NCBI GenBank assembly: GCA_002387005.1
Contig: DGKN01000159.1
Span: 1-7,248, forward strand
DNA length: 7,248 nucleotides
Source of the DNA: Propionibacteriaceae bacterium UBA4569
GTDB taxonomy: Bacteria; Actinomycetota; Actinomycetes; Propionibacteriales; Propionibacteriaceae
Direction: 5' to 3'
Both the position numbers and the translations under genes were made by a program. The notes beneath the pieces are model-generated. The model had not been told where the DNA came from. It did no database searches and saw nothing but the letters and a program-made list of their open reading frames with translations. This document shows positions 1-4,001 of the stretch, piece by piece; position 1 is the stretch's first letter, and each line of letters opens with the position of its first letter.

Positions 1-115
1 ATCGGCCGGTCAGCACGGCCGTGTGGGTGGCCATCGTGGCCGCAAGGCCACTGGCTGCGAGTGCGACAGCCACCCTGAGCGGGACGACCTCGCGAAAGGA
101 CTGGGGAATGGGCAC
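1..115 (-). CDS. N-terminus of an unidentified, probably membrane-anchored protein (cut by window edge)
   Basis: Only the first 38 codons are present; the rest lies beyond position 1. The frame starts with GTG at 115 (MPIPQSFREV...) and stays open to the edge. On the minus strand a strong Shine-Dalgarno GGAGG (positions 128-124) sits 8 nt before the GTG, which is the main reason to call the gene and this start. Residues about 11-36 (VPLRVAVALAASGLAATMAT and a few after) are mostly hydrophobic, after a short polar N-terminus with an Arg, so they could be a first transmembrane helix or signal anchor. A TAGTGT hexamer (172-167, minus) is a possible -10 about 50 nt upstream. The gene diverges from the DUF1801 gene at 232. 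The family cannot be recognised from so little. Confidence 0.55.
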   Translation of the reverse strand, partial: MPIPQSFREVVPLRVAVALAASGLAATMATHTAVLTGR

Positions 116-219
116 GACACGAGCCTCCGAGATCACGGCGACGAGCAACGGCGGGTTCCGCCCCCAACACTAGCCCGGCCGGCTCGCCTCGCAGGTCGTG
201 GTCGTTGGCGGGGGGCGTG

Positions 220-225
220 GATACT
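220..225 (+). promoter_or_regulatory. Putative -10 (GATACT) of a leaderless promoter for the DUF1801 gene
   Basis: GATACT is followed by exactly 6 nt (gagccc) and then ATG at 232, so transcription would start at or next to the A of the start codon. There is no Shine-Dalgarno before this ATG. The same geometry occurs before the genes at 798, 2685 (minus) and 5320. No convincing -35 is visible. Start-site mapping would settle it. Confidence 0.5.
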
Positions 226-231
226 GAGCCC

Positions 232-591
232 ATGAACGCCGTGGACGACTACCTCGACCAACTGCCCGACGAACGGCGCGCAGCGCTGGCCCACATCCGA
301 GACCTCGTCCACCAGGGCTATCCGGACGCGGTCGAGAAGATCAGCTACAACATGCCGACCTTCGTCGTCGAGGGGCACGCCATCGGCGGTTTCCTGTCCC
401 ACCAGAAGTTCATGAGCTGGTACCCGCACTCGGGCAGCACCCTGGCCACGCTGTCGTCCGAGATCTCGGGCCGCCAGCAGACCAAGAGCGCACTGCACTT
501 CACCGTCGCCGAGCCACTGCCGGACGACTTGGTCCGGCTCCTGCTGGAGACACGTCGCCGGGAGTGGAGCCCGTCCGGACAGACCGACTGA
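232..591 (+). CDS. DUF1801 / YdhG-like domain protein
   Basis: The protein has 119 residues from ATG 232. A TTG at 205 would add nine residues, but it lacks a ribosome site, and the GATACT hexamer ends 6 nt before ATG 232, favouring the later start. The sequence fits DUF1801 (YdhG/YjbR-CyaY-like fold): an N-terminal helical part (VDDYLDQLPDERRAALAHIR), the family hallmark SYNMPTF at residues 38-44, a hydrophobic strand with GGFLSHQKFMSWYPHSG at 52-68, and the late EPLPDDLVRLLLETR at 94-108. Length is normal for a single-domain member. Related proteins include a Bacillus protein described as an intracellular iron chaperone, but most are uncharacterised and iron binding is not shown here. It is cytosolic, with no signal peptide. 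The stop codon lies inside a 15-bp inverted repeat (587-660). Family call firm; function unknown. Confidence 0.88.
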   Translation: MNAVDDYLDQLPDERRAALAHIRDLVHQGYPDAVEKISYNMPTFVVEGHAIGGFLSHQKFMSWYPHSGSTLATLSSEISGRQQTKSALHFTVAEPLPDDLVRLLLETRRREWSPSGQTD

Positions 592-660
592 GAATCGGAC
601 GCCAGCGGAGCACATCGGCGACTGGATCGTTCAAGTGGTCCAATTCGTCCGATTCTCAGT
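587..660. repeat. 74-nt element bounded by a 15-bp perfect inverted repeat
   Basis: ACTGAGAATCGGACG at 587-601 is the exact reverse complement of CGTCCGATTCTCAGT at 646-660. The 44 nt between hold a second possible stem, TGGATC (623-628) with GGTCCA (637-642, one G-T pair), around an 8-nt loop. The left arm overlaps the last codon and the TGA stop of the DUF1801 gene. There is no T-tract, so it is not a classic intrinsic terminator, although actinobacterial terminators often lack one. It could instead be a small dispersed palindromic (MITE/REP-like) element. No clear target-site duplication flanks it. Confidence 0.6.
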
Positions 661-696
661 GTCACCGGCCGGGGCCCCTCGACAGGCTCGGGGTTC

Positions 697-729
697 GTGC
701 GCCGGCTCAGGGTGTGCGCCAGCTCGGGG
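697..729. repeat. Tandem direct repeat, two 16-nt units, period 17
   Basis: GTGCGCCGGCTCAGGG (697-712) and GTGCGCCAGCTCGGGG (714-729) match at 14 of 16 positions. Just upstream, 678-692 contains CTCGACAGGCTCGGG, resembling the GAGCCTGTCGA-type interspersed motif common in high-GC actinobacteria. This part of the 206-nt spacer (592-797) looks like non-coding repeat debris; no coding frame is convincing in it. Confidence 0.4.
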
Positions 730-732
730 AAG

Positions 733-754
733 GTTCGGGAGCCAGCCCCCGAAC
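733..754. terminator. Hairpin upstream of the GtrA-like gene, possible terminator
   Basis: GTTCGGG (733-739) and CCCGAAC (748-754) form a perfect 7-bp stem with an 8-nt loop. It lies after the DUF1801 gene and before the promoter of the next gene, so it may end upstream transcription. There is no U-tract, so the call is tentative. Confidence 0.35.
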
Positions 755-785
755 GTGCCACCGGGCCCGACCTTGGCCCCTCCCC

Positions 786-791
786 TACGCT
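786..791 (+). promoter_or_regulatory. Putative -10 (TACGCT) of a leaderless promoter for the GtrA-like gene
   Basis: TACGCT fits the TANNNT consensus. It is followed by exactly 6 nt (tgtggc) and then ATG 798. No Shine-Dalgarno precedes the ATG, so a leaderless mRNA is the simplest reading. No good -35 is seen. Confidence 0.55.
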
Positions 792-797
792 TGTGGC

Positions 798-1268
798 ATG
801 GAGGAACAGAGCCGCGCGCCACAGTGGTTCCTGTCGTTGCGGCACGGGATCTGGCGCGTGCTCCCCGGGCCACTGCGACGCATCGTCCCCCACACCTTCG
901 TCGGCTACTGCCTCCTGAACGGGACGACCTTCGCGCTCGATCTGGGGCTGCTGCACCTGCTGTACAACGAGCTCGGTTTGCCGAGCCCCGTGGCGCTGAC
1001 GATCGCCTACTGCACCGCGCTCTCGCTCGCCTATCTGTTGAACCGGTGGTTCAACTTCGAGTCGCACGGTTCGGTCGCGAAGCAATCCGTCCGCTATGTG
1101 GCGGTGGTTCTGGTCAACTACCTGGCCCTGATCCTGGGGGTTGGGAGCGGCCTGACGCACCTGGGCCTCCCGCAGCTGGTCGCGCGGGTGATCGCCGGCG
1201 TCTGTGAAGCCGTCTACATGTACGCGGCCATGCGGTGGATCGTCTTCCGGGAAGATGCCACCGCGTAA
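798..1268 (+). CDS. GtrA-like family membrane protein
   Basis: The protein has 156 residues, typical for the GtrA/DPMS-related family of small four-helix proteins, which are thought to help move polyprenyl-linked sugars across the membrane or act as partners of glycosyltransferases. Visible signatures: first helix FVGYCLLNGTTFALDLGLL (34-52); second helix ending in YLLNRWFNFES (79-89), the family Asn-Arg-aromatic motif; third helix after RYVAVVLVNY (99-108); and the C-terminal helix ending MYAAMRWIVFRE (141-152). The N-terminal 30 residues are basic and probably cytosolic. Start ATG 798 is supported by the -10 hexamer 6 nt before it and by the lack of a better upstream start. No glycosyltransferase gene is adjacent, so its sugar substrate is unknown. 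It appears to be transcribed alone. A tRNA-like sequence on the opposite strand lies just beyond its stop. Confidence 0.88.
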   Translation: MEEQSRAPQWFLSLRHGIWRVLPGPLRRIVPHTFVGYCLLNGTTFALDLGLLHLLYNELGLPSPVALTIAYCTALSLAYLLNRWFNFESHGSVAKQSVRYVAVVLVNYLALILGVGSGLTHLGLPQLVARVIAGVCEAVYMYAAMRWIVFREDATA

Positions 1269-1293
1269 CCTGAGAACTCGACCAGCTGAGCTA

Positions 1294-1321
1294 TTGCCTC
1301 GTCTAACGTTGCCGGTAGAAT
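1294..1321 (+). promoter_or_regulatory. Promoter TTGCCT-16 nt-TAGAAT for the small-protein unit
   Basis: TTGCCT (1294-1299) shares four bases with the TTGACA -35 box and is separated by 16 nt from TAGAAT (1316-1321), an excellent -10. It is the best two-box promoter in the window. Transcription would start near 1328 and produce a leader of about 220 nt before the start codon at 1547. Confidence 0.6.
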
Positions 1322-1327
1322 AGTCAC

Positions 1328-1546
1328 ATCGCGCTGGTTCGGTGCGGAGGGCCCGACCTACCGTGGCCTCCCCAGCTGGCGTTCAGCCACTCTCAACCTG
1401 TTCGTAACCCGGGCACAGGTTCTCGAAACATTGAGCGCGCACACTGGTCTCCAGATCGAGGCGATGTGCTTCGAGAACGCCAGCGCCGGCCGCTTCCCCC
1501 GTCGGCGCGGCCCGGTGTCACGACACCTTCTTGGAGGAGGACACCC
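1328..1546 (+). promoter_or_regulatory. Long structured 5' leader with mutually exclusive stems
   Basis: The leader can form hairpin A, AACCTGT (1395-1401) with ACAGGTT (1415-1421). It can also form stem B, GTTCTCGAA (1419-1427) with TTCGAGAAC (1470-1478), continued by GCACA (1439-1443) with TGTGC (1465-1469) and capped by CTGG/CCAG (1444-1447 / 1451-1454) around TCT. A and B share bases 1419-1421, so they compete. A third stem, GGTGT (1514-1518) with ACACC (1523-1527), sits just before the Shine-Dalgarno; GGTGTC can alternatively pair with GACACC at 1540-1545, next to the start codon. Stem B covers the start of an upstream frame at 1464. No known riboswitch class is recognised. Folding is by eye only. 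Confidence 0.45.
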
Positions 1547-1550
1547 ATGA
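1464..1550 (+). CDS. Possible upstream reading frame (28 aa) overlapping the small gene by ATGA
   Basis: ATG 1464 opens a 28-residue frame (MCFENASAGR ... HLLGGGHP) whose TGA at 1548-1550 overlaps the ATG of the next gene at 1547. Such ATGA overlaps often couple translation. The Gly-Gly-Gly near its end is encoded by the downstream gene's Shine-Dalgarno, so that part is not independent evidence. Its own ribosome site is weak: GAGG at 1458-1461 is only 2 nt from the ATG. The start codon and next codon fall in the inner stem of the leader. It contains an FPRRRG stretch. It could be a regulatory leader peptide or a chance frame. Confidence 0.25.
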   Translation: MCFENASAGRFPRRRGPVSRHLLGGGHP

Positions 1551-1747
1551 CCATGGTCACCACCGCAAACACTCCCGCGATCCGTCGCGCGCTGCTCGGG
1601 GGCGAGGCAAAGAGCCCCGCCCTCACCCGTCCGTCCGCCCAGCACCCGGCCGGCACCGAGCACCCCGCCAGCTCGCACGCGACAGCGCAGCACGCATCGC
1701 GTCTGAACCACGCCAGGTCGGCCGTGCGCCAGGCACTTCGCGGCTGA
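1547..1747 (+). CDS. Small basic protein of unknown function (66 aa)
   Basis: ATG 1547 follows a very strong Shine-Dalgarno, GGAGGAGG (1533-1540), with a 6-nt spacer. Fifty-six of 66 sense codons end in G or C, as in the neighbouring genes, which supports real coding. The protein is hydrophilic, rich in Ala, Arg, His, Ser and Pro, without a signal peptide or transmembrane helix. A possible helix near residues 11-20 (AIRRALLGGE) and another at the C-terminus (RLNHARSAVRQALRG) flank a Pro/His/Thr-rich, probably disordered middle. The family is not recognised. It sits alone between its own promoter and long leader and a strong terminator stem, so it is probably a monocistronic, regulated gene. 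An alternative is that the transcript acts mainly as an RNA. A 12-bp palindrome (TGACCATGGTCA, 1548-1559) overlaps the start. Confidence 0.6.
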   Translation: MTMVTTANTPAIRRALLGGEAKSPALTRPSAQHPAGTEHPASSHATAQHASRLNHARSAVRQALRG

Positions 1748-1765
1748 CACCGACCATCCCCACAC

Positions 1766-1805
1766 TGGGTGGTTCTCCTGCCGAACGCTGCTGGAGAGCC
1801 ACCCA
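1766..1805. terminator. Strong 13-bp stem between convergent genes, probable bidirectional terminator
   Basis: TGGGTGGTTCTCC (1766-1778) pairs with GGAGAGCCACCCA (1793-1805) over 13 bp, with one G-T pair and a 14-nt loop. It lies 18 nt after the stop of the 66-aa gene and 16 nt beyond the stop of the converging MpaB-like gene, so it can serve both. There is no U-tract on either strand, which is common in actinobacterial terminators. Confidence 0.75.
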
Positions 1806-1821
1806 CTCCCGTGTCTGTGGA

Positions 1822-2685
1822 CTAGCGGTTGTGGGTCCCGTCCGGGTTCACGAGCGCCCAGCCAAGGACCCTTGTCGCCGTCGCGCCGCTTGCCCCACGG
1901 ACGAATCGCAGCGCTGCGTCATCCCTGATCTGCAGCATCGAACGGGCCCACTCAGGCAGCAGGTCGATGCCGCCTGACACCACCATCCGAAAGCCCGGGC
2001 GTGCCACCGCTGGCACCGGCGCCCGGTTCACCAGGTAGTCGACCACCTCGAGGGCATCGGCCGTGGTCTCCAGCTCGGCGCGATAGGCCTCCAGCTGTGC
2101 TTCCAACTCGGCCACCGTCATCGGCAGACCGGTGGCGCCCAGCTTCTGCGCCGCCAGCGCCGACTGCGCAACATAGGCGTCCGCCTCGGCGGCGGTGAGC
2201 GGACGTCGACCCCAGCGCTGGTGGGCATGCAGGAAACTCCAGGTCTCGGCGACCGCCACCCAGCGCAACAGGTGCGGGTCGCTGGCCGAGTATGGACGGC
2301 CACGGTGGTCTTCCCCCACGACGAAGTCGTGCACTCGACGAACCACGGCGAGCTGTTGTTCGGCCATCGGGATCGGCGCGTAGGTGGTGACGGCGATGTG
2401 GTTGGAGATGCGCTGCAACCGTCCCCATGGGTCGCCCTGGTAGTTGTCGTGCTGCGCGACCCCCGCCATCGGCCCCGGGTGCAGCGACTGAAGGAAGAGT
2501 GCACAGACCCCGCCCGCATACATTGCCGGGTCCTGGTTGACGCGCCAGATCGGGTCGTCAGAGCTGAACCAGCGTTCTCCCTCCGAGCCCCAGATCTCAC
2601 GCGCGCGCACTTCGGCGTCCGGGCCGGCGACCTTGGAACGCAACAGGCCCGCGACTCTTTGCCGGGCACAATCCTGCGGTGTCAT
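1822..2685 (-). CDS. Oxygenase MpaB-family protein (DUF2236)
   Basis: The protein has 287 residues, the usual size for stand-alone bacterial DUF2236 proteins, relatives of the rubber oxygenase Lcp catalytic domain and fungal MpaB. Family features in order: DDPIWRVNQDPAMYAGGVCALFLQSLHPGPMAGVAQH (43-79), the helix around SNHIAVTTYA (94-103), RVHDFVVG (117-124), SASDPHLLRWVAVAETWSFL (133-152) with its DPxLLxW core, and the C-terminal LPEWARSMLQIRDDAALRF (243-261). Lcp binds a b-type heme; His69, His79, His96 and His119 are candidate ligands here, but which one acts is not decided. No signal peptide is seen, so it is probably cytosolic, and the substrate is unknown. ATG 2685 is chosen because TAGGCT lies 6 nt before it. 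It runs in the same direction as the transporter gene upstream, but has its own promoter. Confidence 0.85.
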   Translation of the reverse strand: MTPQDCARQRVAGLLRSKVAGPDAEVRAREIWGSEGERWFSSDDPIWRVNQDPAMYAGGVCALFLQSLHPGPMAGVAQHDNYQGDPWGRLQRISNHIAVTTYAPIPMAEQQLAVVRRVHDFVVGEDHRGRPYSASDPHLLRWVAVAETWSFLHAHQRWGRRPLTAAEADAYVAQSALAAQKLGATGLPMTVAELEAQLEAYRAELETTADALEVVDYLVNRAPVPAVARPGFRMVVSGGIDLLPEWARSMLQIRDDAALRFVRGASGATATRVLGWALVNPDGTHNR

Positions 2686-2691
2686 GACCTC

Positions 2692-2697
2692 AGCCTA
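2692..2697 (-). promoter_or_regulatory. Putative -10 (TAGGCT) of a leaderless promoter for the MpaB-like gene
   Basis: Read on the minus strand, TAGGCT (2697-2692) is followed by 6 nt (gaggtc) and then ATG at 2685. GAGG also occurs here, but only 2 nt from the ATG, too near to be a normal ribosome site. The hexamer sits in the 51-nt gap after the transporter gene, so the two genes need not be co-transcribed. Confidence 0.55.
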
Positions 2698-2709
2698 GAC
2701 AGGCCGTCC

Positions 2710-2725
2710 GACGCGCCCGGGCGTC
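2710..2725. terminator. Short GC-rich hairpin after the VIT-type gene, weak terminator candidate
   Basis: GACGC (2710-2714) pairs with GCGTC (2721-2725) around a 6-nt GC loop, 12 nt beyond the transporter's stop on the minus strand. It is short and lacks a U-tract. It may separate the transporter transcript from the downstream MpaB-like gene. Confidence 0.3.
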
Positions 2726-2736
2726 AGAACCCCGCC

Positions 2737-3459
2737 TCAAAGTTGGGTACCAACCAACGAACCGATGCCGTAGGTGATCGCCATCGCGAGCATGCCGCCG
2801 CAGATATTGCGGACGAGCGCGCGCCATGGGTTCGCCCCACCGAGCTTGGCGCTGGTGAAGCCGGTGAAGGCCAGCGCGACGGCCGCGGCCACGACGCACA
2901 GGGTGATGCGCAGGGATGGAGGCGTCAGGAGGACCGCGGCCAGCGGGATCAGCGCGCCGACCGTGAAGGCAACCATGGACGCGACCGCGGCCTGCCAGGG
3001 GTTGGTGAAGTCCTCATGGTCGATGCCCAGCTCGGTCTCGGCATGGGCAGCCAGGGCGTCATGGGCATGCAACTGGGAGGCGACCTCGTGGGCCAGGTCG
3101 GCCGACAGGCCCTTCTGCCGGTACATTCCCGCCAGTTCCAGCAGTTCGCCCTCGGGATCGTCCGCGAGCTCCTTGCGCTCCTTGGCGATCAGGGCCATCT
3201 CGGTATCGCGCTGCGTGGAGACTGACACATACTCTCCCACCGCCATCGACAGCGCTCCGGCAGCCAGACCGGCCATTCCGGCGGTGAAGATCGCGCCGTG
3301 CGAGGCCCCGGCCGCAGCGACACCGATCACCAGCCCCGACAGGCTGACGACGCCGTCATTGGCGCCCAGCACTGCGGCGCGCAGCCAGTTCAGCAGCCCG
3401 CCGGTGCTCTTGGAGTGCAGTTCACCGGTGTGCTCAGCGGTGGTGGACTCGCTTGACAT
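2737..3459 (-). CDS. VIT/CCC1-family iron/manganese transporter
   Basis: The 240-residue protein has the VIT1/CCC1 layout: two N-terminal helices, a cytosolic metal-binding helical domain (about 83-150) and three C-terminal helices from about 157 on. These proteins move Fe2+ or Mn2+ out of the cytosol, probably by proton exchange. Key residues are present: Asp35 in GANDGVVSLSGLVIG, Met72 in GALSMAVGEYVSVS, and Glu94, Glu97, Glu105 and Glu108 in the soluble domain. Their spacing matches, as I recall it, plant VIT1 Asp43, Met80, Glu102, Glu105, Glu113 and Glu116 at a constant offset of 8. ATG 3459 has AGGGGAG (3470-3464) just before it; a longer frame from 3495 lacks such support. A DtxR-like palindrome lies about 54-72 nt upstream, fitting metal control. 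Fe versus Mn preference cannot be read from sequence. Confidence 0.93.
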   Translation of the reverse strand: MSSESTTAEHTGELHSKSTGGLLNWLRAAVLGANDGVVSLSGLVIGVAAAGASHGAIFTAGMAGLAAGALSMAVGEYVSVSTQRDTEMALIAKERKELADDPEGELLELAGMYRQKGLSADLAHEVASQLHAHDALAAHAETELGIDHEDFTNPWQAAVASMVAFTVGALIPLAAVLLTPPSLRITLCVVAAAVALAFTGFTSAKLGGANPWRALVRNICGGMLAMAITYGIGSLVGTQL

Positions 3460-3484
3460 GGTTCTCCCCTCGACCGGTGACAAG

Positions 3485-3557
3485 TGTGGAGCCAACCAGC
3501 GCCGTACGCATCCAAGGCGAGGCTCGCCTCACCGCTGCTGTGGAGCCGTTGGATGCG
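3485..3557. repeat. Nested repeats in the divergent VIT/YchJ control region
   Basis: CGCATCCAA (3507-3515) and TTGGATGCG (3549-3557) form a 9-bp inverted repeat. TGTGGAGCC occurs twice in direct orientation (3485-3493 and 3539-3547, 54 nt apart). These surround the 15-bp palindrome centred on 3522. The density is higher than expected for an ordinary spacer and suggests a protein-binding region or an ancient local duplication. Confidence 0.5.
3513..3531. promoter_or_regulatory. DtxR/IdeR/MntR-like metal-regulator operator
   Basis: AGGCGAG-G-CTCGCCT (3515-3529) is a perfect palindrome around a central G. In the 19-bp frame it matches the DtxR/IdeR consensus TTAGGTTAGGCTAACCTAA at 12 of 19 positions, including all of the AGG..AGGCT..CCT core; the mismatches are the TT/AA steps, replaced by CG. 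It lies 54 nt upstream of the VIT-type start codon and 41 nt upstream of the YchJ-like start. A VIT-type metal exporter is a plausible target. It could activate from an upstream site, as IdeR does for ferritin genes, or repress. No regulator gene of this family is in the window. Confidence 0.55.
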
Positions 3558-3558
3558 G

Positions 3559-3564
3559 GATGAT
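3559..3564 (+). promoter_or_regulatory. Putative -10 (GATGAT) for the YchJ-like gene
   Basis: GATGAT ends 7 nt before ATG 3572, close to the leaderless geometry seen elsewhere in the window, and no Shine-Dalgarno precedes that ATG. The match to TANNNT is partial. It overlaps the alternative ATG at 3560, which therefore would not be transcribed as a start from this promoter. Confidence 0.35.
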
Positions 3565-3571
3565 CGTCGCC

Positions 3572-3946
3572 ATGCGCTGCCCCTGCGGATCGGACGACTA
3601 CGCCACCTGTTGCCAGCCGTTGTTGGAACAACGAGCACTCGCGCCCACCGCCGTGGCCCTGATGCGCTCGCGCTACACGGCCTTCGCCCTGGGAGACGAC
3701 GACCACCTCTTCCGCACCTGGCACCCGCGGACGCGTCCGGACGACGTCCGCTCGGGCCATCTGGAATGGACTGGCCTGCAGATCCTCGACGTCGTGGACG
3801 GCGGCCCGGACGACCAGAGCGGCGTCGTCGATTTCGCGGCCCACTACCGGGACGGACGATCGCGGGAGGTGCTACGCGAACGCTCCCGATTCGAGCGCCG
3901 GGCCGGGCCCTGGTTCTACGTGGACGGTGACCTCCAGGCTGGCTGA
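3572..3946 (+). CDS. YchJ-family protein with SEC-C-like zinc motif (UPF0225)
   Basis: The protein has 124 residues. It begins MRCPCGSDDYATCCQPLL, giving the N-terminal SEC-C-like zinc site Cys3, Cys5, Cys13 and Cys14. The YchJ core follows: PTAVALMRSRYTAFALGD (25-42) and HLFRTWHPRTRP (45-56), then a beta-rich NTF2-like half with LEWTGLQILDV (64-74), VDFAAHYRD (86-94) and a final WFYVDGD (114-120). The usual C-terminal second SEC-C motif of longer members is absent, as in many short actinobacterial ones. ATG 3572 puts the zinc motif at the extreme N-terminus as in relatives; ATG 3560 would add four residues. SEC-C motifs bind zinc and in SecA contact SecB or ribosomes; the role of YchJ is not established. 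It is divergent from the VIT-type gene. Confidence 0.9.
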   Translation: MRCPCGSDDYATCCQPLLEQRALAPTAVALMRSRYTAFALGDDDHLFRTWHPRTRPDDVRSGHLEWTGLQILDVVDGGPDDQSGVVDFAAHYRDGRSREVLRERSRFERRAGPWFYVDGDLQAG

Positions 3947-3947
3947 G

Positions 3948-3969
3948 CGATCCGCGAGATCGTTAACAT
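3948..3969 (+). promoter_or_regulatory. Promoter region of the MFS gene: TAACAT -10 with adjacent palindrome
   Basis: TAACAT (3964-3969) is a good -10; no clear -35 lies 16-18 nt upstream. Immediately before it is CGATC-cgcga-GATCG (3948-3962), a perfect 5-bp inverted repeat in the -35/-10 interval, where a repressor could bind. The stem starts 2 nt after the YchJ-like stop and might instead be a small terminator. Confidence 0.4.
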
Positions 3970-4001
3970 CAGCAAACTCGACAATGACAGGTGCCACCCA
4001 C

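Noticed and set aside
345..1160. Minus-strand open frame (271 codons) across the DUF1801 and GtrA-like genes
   Set aside because: It crosses repeats and two plus-strand genes; the translation is Arg/Gln-rich without motifs.
1342..1407. Second possible leader frame, GTG 1342 to TAA 1407 (21 codons)
   Set aside because: No ribosome site precedes the GTG and no codon bias supports it, although its stop lies in the loop of the leader's first hairpin.
1531..1977. Alternative 148-codon plus-strand frame overlapping the 66-aa gene
   Set aside because: It runs through the terminator stem and into the converging gene, and its start lacks the strong ribosome site, which is placed for ATG 1547.
2221..3225. 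Plus-strand open frame (334 codons) across the MpaB-like and VIT-type genes
   Set aside because: It spans two recognisable opposite-strand genes and the gap between them; its translation has no family features.
2685..3459. VIT-type and MpaB-like genes as one operon
   Set aside because: They are co-directional with a 51-nt gap, but a TAGGCT hexamer 6 nt before the downstream ATG and a small hairpin in the gap argue for separate transcription; read-through is still possible.
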